From Ceratothoa steindachneri (Eukaryota > Arthropoda > Malacostraca > Isopoda > Cymothoidae): a DNA stretch of 64,000 nucleotides. The number at the start of each line of letters is the position of its first letter. Positions within the stretch are counted from its first letter, which is position 1. The stretch is from assembly GCA_963969495.1 (NCBI GenBank), contig OZ018319.1, positions 206,588,733-206,652,732 on the forward strand, read 5' to 3'. The translations under genes and the position numbers were made by a program. This document shows, piece after piece, positions 57,616-64,000 of the stretch. A model generated the notes under the pieces. The model worked only from the letters and a program-made list of their open reading frames with translations, was not told the origin of the DNA and searched no databases.

Positions 57616-57642
57616 GGAGTAACAAGGAGTAACAAGGAAAGG
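57616..57642 (-). repeat. CR1 3' terminal short repeat
   Basis: AAGGAGTAAC occurs twice in tandem on the plus strand, followed by a partial unit, exactly where the CR1 transcript would end. Short terminal repeats instead of poly(A) are a CR1 hallmark. Confidence 0.6.
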
Positions 57643-57649
57643 AAGTACC

Positions 57650-59613
57650 CTAGGAGACCTTACGGTCCATTCAAAGAGGGTACCTTTTGACTAGCAATCG
57701 AGCAGGCACATGGCTGCTCAATTGTTTTGCGTCCCGAAACGGCCACTTTTCAAGACTTTGTCTAGTCTTGACTTGAACTGGTCAACAGATTCACTGTTGA
57801 GAACTTCCACTGGAAGTGCGTTCCACTTACCGCAGATACTGTAAGTAAAAAAAATTCCACAGAGATTGCGGTTGTAACGCTTCAGTTCAAGTTTGAAGCC
57901 GTGATTGCGCGTTCTGTTCTCACTCAGTGTGAAAATATCCCGGTAGTCAACATTGTCGAACCCTCGAAGTATTTTGAAAACTTCAATGAGCTGACCACGC
58001 AGTCTACGGGTTTCCAGCGAGAACAGATCTAATTCCCTTAGTCTATCCTCATAACTCTTATGTCAGATAGAGGGAATCAGCTTGGTTGCCCTGGCTTGTA
58101 CGCGTTCCTACCTTGCGATATCCTTTCGAAACGAAGGACTCCAAAATTGTACGGCATACTCCAGGTGCGGCCGAACGAGGGAGTAATACAGACAAAGTAC
58201 TATCTCCTTGTTATGGCATCCAAACTGGCGCTTTATGTAGCCTAACAACCTTTGGGCTTTCTTCTCTGCCTCGATGCACTGTTTCGAGAACTTGAGGTCG
58301 TTAGTGATAGTTACACCCAAGTCCTTCTTAGTGTTGGTGGATTCAATGGCAGTGCCCTTAAGGATATACTGAGATTGGGGGTTTCTGTGGCCGATACGCA
58401 TCACTTTGCATGTGTTCACGTTAAAAGGTATTTGCCACGTGTCTGACCACTCTCCAATCTTCCAAATATCTTTCTGCAGGCTGGCGGTATTTACATCCTT
58501 TGCAACGTTCATACCAAGCTTGGTATCGTCGGCAAATTTGGAAATCTTGGCAACCATGTCACCGTCCATGTCGTTGACGTAGATGATGAATAGTAGTGGT
58601 TTCCGGACAGAACCTTGAAGCACCCCGCTAGTAACTGGCACCCACTCAGAAGCCTGTCCATTCACCACAACCCGTTTCCGTCTGCCACTTAGCCAGTTCT
58701 CGATCCAGCCGGCTACTTTTCCGTCTATGCCCAGCGCTCGCACTTTCCGGAGAAGGCAGCGTTGTGGTACCTTATCAAAGGCTTTCTGAAAGTCTAAGTA
58801 CACCGCATCCACCGCCTTGTTCCGATCGTGCTCACTGAATACGAAGTGGAAGAATTCAACAAGGTTCGTCTTGCATGACCGTTGCCTTCGGAAGCCGTGC
58901 TGGGAACTCCTCAGTAGCAAGTTTGACTCTAAATACGACGTCATTTTGTCCACCATCATGCTCTCCATGAGTTTTCTGACTATCGAGGTCAGACTGATAG
59001 GTCGGTAGTTTGACGGTTGGCTTCGGTCTCCTTTCTTGAAGATAGGAGTCACCTCCGCCTCACGCCAGTCTCTAGGAACGCATTCGGTTCGGATTGACAT
59101 GTTGAAGATTGCGCTCAGGTGTCGTGACACTTGATCGCGCACTTCTTTTAATAGCTTAGGTAGAAACTTATCCGGGCCAGGTGACTTATTCGTCATTAGG
59201 TCACTGATCTTCTTTTTTATTTCCCCTTCGGTGAAGTCCATATCCTCCAGCTTTTTCCTCGAGTAGGAATCCATTGGCTGGGGGATGGGACCACACTCTT
59301 CAGTAAACACTAAAGAGAAGTAGTCGTTGAGGAGGTTAGCATTTTCTGCATCTAATTGCTTTAATGCCCTTTCCTCATTTCTCAAAGGGCCAATCGTTCG
59401 ACGGATTGGTTTACGGCTGTTCACATATCCAAAAAACTCCTTGGGATTCTCTTTACAGAGTCTCGCCACTCGGAGTTCCTCAGAACGCTTAGCCGCCCTT
59501 ATGCTGGACTTCACTCTGCTGGCTAGCCTCCGGTATTCGTCAAAGTCACCCGAGATCTTCGATTGCCGGTACACAGTTTTCTTCTTCCTAAGCAGTTGGC
59601 CGATTTCTCGATT
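57650..59613 (-). pseudogene. CR1 ORF2, reverse transcriptase and C-terminal region
   Basis: An uninterrupted 488-codon frame (59574-58108) covers the RT: 'NKSPGPDKFLPKLLKEV', NYRPISLTSIVRKLMES, SQHGFRRQRSC, DFQKAFDKVP, SGVLQGSVRKP, ISKFADDTKLG with both catalytic aspartates (about 58530), and KDLGVTITNDLKFSKQC. Beyond 58108 the tail continues through frame changes to ELDLFSLETRRLRGQLIEVF and SVDQFKSRLDKVLKS near 57.75 kb. Upstream it is separated from the endonuclease by an in-frame TAG (59617) in the place of a usual Trp. The RT makes cDNA at the nicked target. Confidence 0.9.
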
Positions 59614-59616
59614 AAA

Positions 59617-60560
59617 CTACTTTGTTTGAACAGAAGACCGACGGGAACATTTCAGACGGATGAAACGCGATTGAAGACTCATGAATGTGGTTTTTAAACT
59701 GTTCCACGAGTTTTCAACAACATAGCACACTTCTAGCCTCGTGTCAGTCAGTCCAGCACGAAGACCTGCAAAGTCTGCTCTTTTAAAATCGAGTTTCCTC
59801 GATTTACTAGTTGCAGGCCCTGCCTTCGGGACTTTGACTACAAATCTAATTAGTCGGTGGTCACTGCCACCGAGCTCTTCGCCAACAGAAAGGTCCTCAA
59901 CGATGTCATCCTCAGAGGTGAAAACCAAGTCGAGGATATTGTTTCCTCTCGTCGGCTCTCTCACCCATTGAGTGAGGAATTCGTTGTTCGCGAATCCAGG
60001 AGTAGTGCGTTCTCGCCACAGGGTTCTCTGGTTTCCCAATCAACGTGTGTGTTAAAATCACCCATGACGATACACACTCTTTCTTCCACAAGTTCTCCTA
60101 GTACCTGGTACAGATCTCTGTCCTTTTCAATGAGTTGGGCAGGAGGTCTATAAAGCACCAGGGTCCTGTATTTGGCAGGACCTATCTCTAGGTCAACACC
60201 AAGTAGTTCATGGTCGGATACGATGTTACAATCCGTCGAGTTGAGAGTATTCTTGACATACAACATCACACCTCCACCCTCTCTGTCTGGCCTATCTTTC
60301 AGGAAGAGCTGGTAACCGGTAATCGTGAATTCACCTTCAAAATCTCGGCTTGAGGTTTTTATCTACGACTCCGGTATAGCCACCATCTCAGGTTCCTCTG
60401 TTGCTACGAGGCCACGTAGCTCAAGAAACTTATTCCTGATTGACCTCGCATTGAACAGAAGAACTTTGAGGGAGTCCCCTAGTGTAGGAATCCCTACGCT
60501 CTTCCGTTTCCCCGTGTTCACACCATTTTTGACGACCTCCGAGAAGGTCGTCCAGGAGTG
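59617..60560 (-). pseudogene. CR1 ORF2, APE-type endonuclease
   Basis: N-terminus NARSIRNKFLELRGLVATEE and MVAIPES (where others have TES W), then an in-frame TAG near 60363, GYQLFLKDRPDREGGGVMLY (endonuclease block), YRPP, IVMGDFNTHVDWET (GDFN catalytic block), a frameshift near 60040, then NNILDLVFTS and LGGSDHRLIRF (SDH catalytic block). All catalytic blocks are present, so the domain was complete before a stop and a frameshift. It nicks target DNA. Confidence 0.85.
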
Positions 60561-60688
60561 ACACGGGCGTGCTGGCGCACGTCCACTTTGGCTCTGTTTC
60601 GAACGCTCCTTTGCGTGCGTTCCACGACATCTTGAATTATGTTGGCGAGCAAAGCCTTCCCTTTAAAGAAGAGATGTACCCCGTCCCT

Positions 60689-61665
60689 TTAATAGAGGTC
60701 TTCTCTACCGATAAAGGTACGATAGGGGTCCACGAAGAAGACTCCTTCTGCCGTACAGAGATCCGTCAACCTTCTATTAACTGCGACGTTTCTCTCGTGA
60801 GCAGTTCGGGATGGACCTCTTCTCAGAAGCATCCCAACCACCACACGTTTGCGGGTTTTAAGCCCTATGTCATCCACGGCTCCCATCACCGTTTGGATAG
60901 TCTTACCACTGAGGCCAACCTTACCCCCTCTGAGGTAGAGGTCGTTGCCGCTCACCATCAGAGCAACAACTGAATTCTCAGAAATCTGAGCTTTCTCTGC
61001 CTCTACTCTGATGTTGTGGTTACCCCGTCCGGACAGGCAGCTTACCTTCACGCTAGTGCGAAGGCGGGCCGCTAGCAGTGGCTGCAGATCCCGCGTTTGC
61101 GAGTCACCAATGAGGGTGACCGTCGGACACTTGGTCTCTGAAGACGGGGTCTTTCCTTGTGGAAGAGGCCTCCCCTTTTCCTCTTTACTCTCCACATTCT
61201 TATCTTTCTTTACCTTCTTGTTTATCTGTTTTTCTTCTATTTTTGATTCTACTTTTGTTTCAAATTTATTATTTTTCTTTTTTTTCTTCGTTCTTGCTTT
61301 CTTCTTTTTCTCTTTTTCTCCGCCTCAGCTAGCTTAGCCTCAGATGATGCCGGAATCTCCGCTTAGGTACCAGGGAATTCCGACACGTCAGTGGGCGGCG
61401 CCTCTTCTAGGCATCGAATCTGAGCTACGTTAAGGGCTTCGAGTTTCTCCAACTTTCTTTCAAGGATTTTTGCTCTCTTCTTCGAGGCTCTATAGAGGTC
61501 TTTTAATTTCTCTACCTTTCGCGTCAATATGCAAGTAGTGCGGAAACTTTCAGTGCTGCATTTTGAGTAGCAGCCCTCCGGAAAGTCAACGCACTACTTT
61601 TCTAACTGGCATGTTGCACATTTGTGTTTTAGACGAATGGGTCCTTTTTTCCTGTCATTTTAAAC
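60689..61665 (-). pseudogene. CR1 ORF1 with SGNH esterase domain
   Basis: The C-terminal 168 codons (61195-60689) hold an SGNH-hydrolase fold: TLIGDSQTRDLQ (catalytic Ser block), LSGRGNHNIR, VSGNDLYLRGG (the GxND block) and VFFVDPYRTF near the end. Upstream, partly in other frames, are a Lys-rich linker, a heptad region RKVEKLKDLYRASKKRAKIL and a Cys-rich start (CATCQ ... CYSKC ... C). This zinc-like motif, coiled coil and esterase order is known from CR1 ORF1 proteins. Stops occur near 61364 and 61597. The esterase's role in retrotransposition is not established. Confidence 0.82.
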
Positions 61666-61699
61666 ACTTTCTTTCTCTCTGAAAACTCGTGACCAATCA

Positions 61700-62220
61700 A
61701 TGATAAAAAAGGGGGGTTGGTGAGTTCTCCCCGCGTGAGTCTCTCCCGCCCATCCATCGGAGAGGTTTCGGATCTTTCAGAAAGCACGTTCCATGTGCTG
61801 CTGTTCGTCCAACCGAGTCGTCAAACCTCGGCGTGCCGTGGCTACCAACCAAGCAACACTGACGGTCCCAGAAGGGGCCATTGATTTCTCACCAGGTGAA
61901 CAACGGAGCACGCCCCGTAGGAAACTCCTACTAGTTCCCTTAACGACGGCTAGGATCTCGGAGTAGCTTTCAATAGATATCCCGCCACACTAAGAGACTC
62001 GACCCAAGGCTCTTTATTGGCCTGGCAACCAACCTGGGAAACAAAGGGCCGTCACCTTAGACCGATGCTACCAGAGGCACCTGTCAACGGGAATTGGGAA
62101 CAGTCAATAATTACGCGCCAGGGAAGGGGTTAACGGGGCAATACCCTCATCCCATTCATCGTGCCCAAACGCCTAGGCCACCTCTAGTCCTAGTCTCTCG
62201 CAACCAGTGAGCGTCGATTG
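61700..62220 (-). other. CR1 5' leader (GC-rich)
   Basis: Distinctly richer in G and C than its surroundings, with no open frame of note. It lies directly upstream of CR1 ORF1, so it is probably the element's 5' UTR with its internal promoter. The exact 5' end is not determined. Confidence 0.5.
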
Positions 62221-62800
62221 GCGTTATTTATAGAGGTTCCAAAGCCTCTCTTCTGATGCATGAGGTAGCTGCCAGGTCCTTATATGTAGATAGAAGGAAA
62301 AAAGGGAGTGACACGATAGAAGTAGGCAATTCTTTTTCTTTTTGTATATGTGGGAGGGATAGGATAAAAGTATGAAAAGAGAAGGATAGAGTAGAAAAAG
62401 AAAGGAATGACGCACTTAGTCTGGATTCTCGTTTGCGACCAAATCGACAAGGGAAGCCCTACCAGGGGTACCCAGAAAAGGGACCCCCGCTGACATAGCT
62501 CGAAAAGTCAAAGGTACACACAATTTCTCTTCCCACGACAAGGGGGCGTCACCTCTCCCTCTACTTTCTTTAAAAAAAGAGAGAGAGAGAGTGTTACAAG
62601 GAAGGCCTTCGATAAGTTGCAATGGTTCGATAGTTTCTATTTGGTAGGATAGCTCGCATTGTACTTAAAGTAATGCTACTCGGTTGCCGGAGGACATATG
62701 AGCCTTTGCTGATTTAGAATTGTATTCCTTATTACATTCACTACATATCAATGATATTAATACTGTAATAATAACGTTTGCTTTCGAGCCTTTGATTAAT
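62221..62800. other. Unassigned, repeat-derived sequence
   Basis: Contains a GTGGGAGGGATAGGATAAAAGTATG-like block (about 62350), which also occurs in the 3' UTRs of the jockey-type LINEs at 20.94 kb and 62.96 kb, and a short (GA)n at 62578-62592. Probably a truncated LINE 3' end. Confidence 0.4.
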
Positions 62801-62809
62801 AAGCAAACA

Positions 62810-64000
62810 GCCGCCGTAAATAAATATAATTATTGAAAGATACTAGTTTCAAGAACAAAATCCTTTCCATCCTTAATCCATACTTTGCTTTGTTTGCAGA
62901 TAATAGTGTGTGCGTTGATGAGTGGCTGAGGTTGGAAGGATGGGGGTCAAAGTATATGTGGGATAGATAGAAAGTAAAATAGTGATGAAAAGAGAAAAGG
63001 TAGAACATTTTCAAAGGCATGCAAGACGCTCCGTGATCAGACTTATCGCCCTCATCATTTTTCTTGTTTTTATTCATTTGTGAGTTGTTTTGGGATTTTA
63101 ATGGCATTCAAGCCTATATTTTATTCTTAATTTTCTTGGGTGTTATGTTTGCATTTGTCATTGTTTTATTAATTAATGCTTAGTTTTACGTTTTTTCATT
63201 TGTTGTAGGTTTGTTTGTCGTTTTTATGTTTCTTCTTCTTTCTTGGTCTGGTTTTCGTAATCAGGAGATTTATTGGTCATTATTGGGTTTACCTCTTGAT
63301 CTTGTGTTGGGTTTTTACTTTCTAGTATGCTTATACCGCGTTCCTCGTGCCTTCATTCGGCGTTTTTTAACAATTTTTCATGAATAAAATGGCGCTTCTT
63401 ATTTGTTCTCTAGAAGGTTTGCAAAGCTCGGGAATCTTATAAGGCTTCTTGCTCTTCCATTATTGTTGATTATTTCTCTAATTTCTTGATTCACTCTTTC
63501 TAATATTTCTTTCTTCCATATTCCCTGCATGGTTTTCTACGACTTTATTTATGGGTTTCAATCCCACCGTGCTTTGCAGTTCGTATTGCCCTTTTCTCTC
63601 TCTTTTTTCATGTACCTGTAATTAGGTAAAAGCGGGATATAAGAATGTGACACTTACTAGAATCATGTAGATCTTTTAATTGTTTCCTTCCAGGACTTGA
63701 AATGTAGGGTATACAGAGTTCTGACAGCCGCAGTGTCTTTTGAATTTCTATCTAAGATCTACTTCAGGTAGCTGTTTAAAGTAATCTGCATCCAACTACA
63801 TGGGACTCTATGGCGTAGGGATAGCGTCTATCTCCCACATTGATACCTAGGTGATAGTAAGGTTCTTGATCTTGAATTTCTCTTGGTTTGTTCTTATTTT
63901 CTATTTGGCCTCGTAGTTGTTGCATTTCTATTCCTGCATAAGTCTTACGAGCTTGTATAGGCGCGTTATGATAAGAGCACAATATTATCTGGCTAATATC
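62810..64000 (-). mobile_element. Jockey-type LINE copy 4, 3' end
   Basis: Minus strand, running off the right edge. The 3' UTR shares TGATCAGACTTATCGC and ATGGCATTCAAGCC blocks with copy 2 (21.04-21.13 kb). ORF2 C-terminal remains lie at 63982-63776 ('KTYAGIEMQQLRGQIENKNK', 'HLGINVGDRRYPYAIE') and continue towards 63600 with CCTGTAATTAGGTA, also seen at 21.52 kb. Frames are broken. Confidence 0.7.

Larger units (their letters stand above)
57608..62220 (-). mobile_element. Nearly complete CR1-type LINE
   Basis: About 4.6 kb on the minus strand: GC-rich 5' leader (62220-61700), ORF1 (about 61660-60690), ORF2 with endonuclease (about 60550-59620), RT (59574-58108) and a C-terminal tail to about 57650. 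The 3' end shows a short tandem repeat (CTTGTTACTC twice on the minus strand, about 57616-57640), as is typical of CR1-type elements. Few lesions are seen, so it is a relatively young copy. Confidence 0.88.

Overview
This window looks like non-genic, transposon-packed nuclear DNA from an invertebrate animal. I found no convincing host protein-coding gene, no intact tRNA or rRNA gene and no CRISPR array. The base composition is AT-rich, with very long (TA)n arrays and some (GT)n, (GA)n and (GAA)n tracts. The elements present (Ty3/gypsy, CR1, L2-like, jockey-like LINEs, Penelope-like, mariner, Tc1) fit a microsatellite-rich invertebrate. A crustacean or other marine invertebrate is plausible, but the species cannot be fixed from this sequence.

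The left half (about 6.0-25.4 kb) is a stack of nested insertions. A jockey-type LINE on the minus strand (3' end near 6.0 kb, ORF1 at 19.35-20.6 kb) was split by an LTR element now reduced to a solo LTR (9750-9896 plus 17907-19347, flanked by CTATT). That LTR was itself split by a complete 8.0-kb Ty3/gypsy-class retrotransposon (9897-17906, flanked by GACCC). This innermost element is the most notable object here. Its single gag-pol frame runs Gag, protease, integrase, reverse transcriptase, RNase H. That is the copia-like order, but the domains are of Ty3/gypsy type, which is the hallmark of the Gmr1 group. Solo LTRs of the same family sit at 4543-6005 and 41295-42743, both inside (TA)n arrays. 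A second copy of the LINE (20.6-25.4 kb) carries an apparently intact mariner element (23678-24979).

The middle (25.4-44.7 kb) holds decayed CR1-like and L2-like LINE fragments, a 5S-rRNA-like segment, an IS630/Tc1-mariner relic, a relic of an uncharacterised multicopy invertebrate protein family, dispersed short repeats, and long stretches with nothing recognisable. A 205-bp-arm inverted repeat lies at 42836-43309.

The right part (44.7-64 kb) holds a dead Tc1 transposase, fragments of the jockey-type LINE, two Penelope-like elements head to head (one split by a CR1-like LINE on the plus strand), a 290-bp-arm inverted repeat bounded by (TA)n, a nearly complete CR1 LINE with an esterase-type ORF1 (57.6-62.2 kb), and the 3' end of another jockey-type LINE running off the right edge. 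Most of the retroelements lie on the minus strand.
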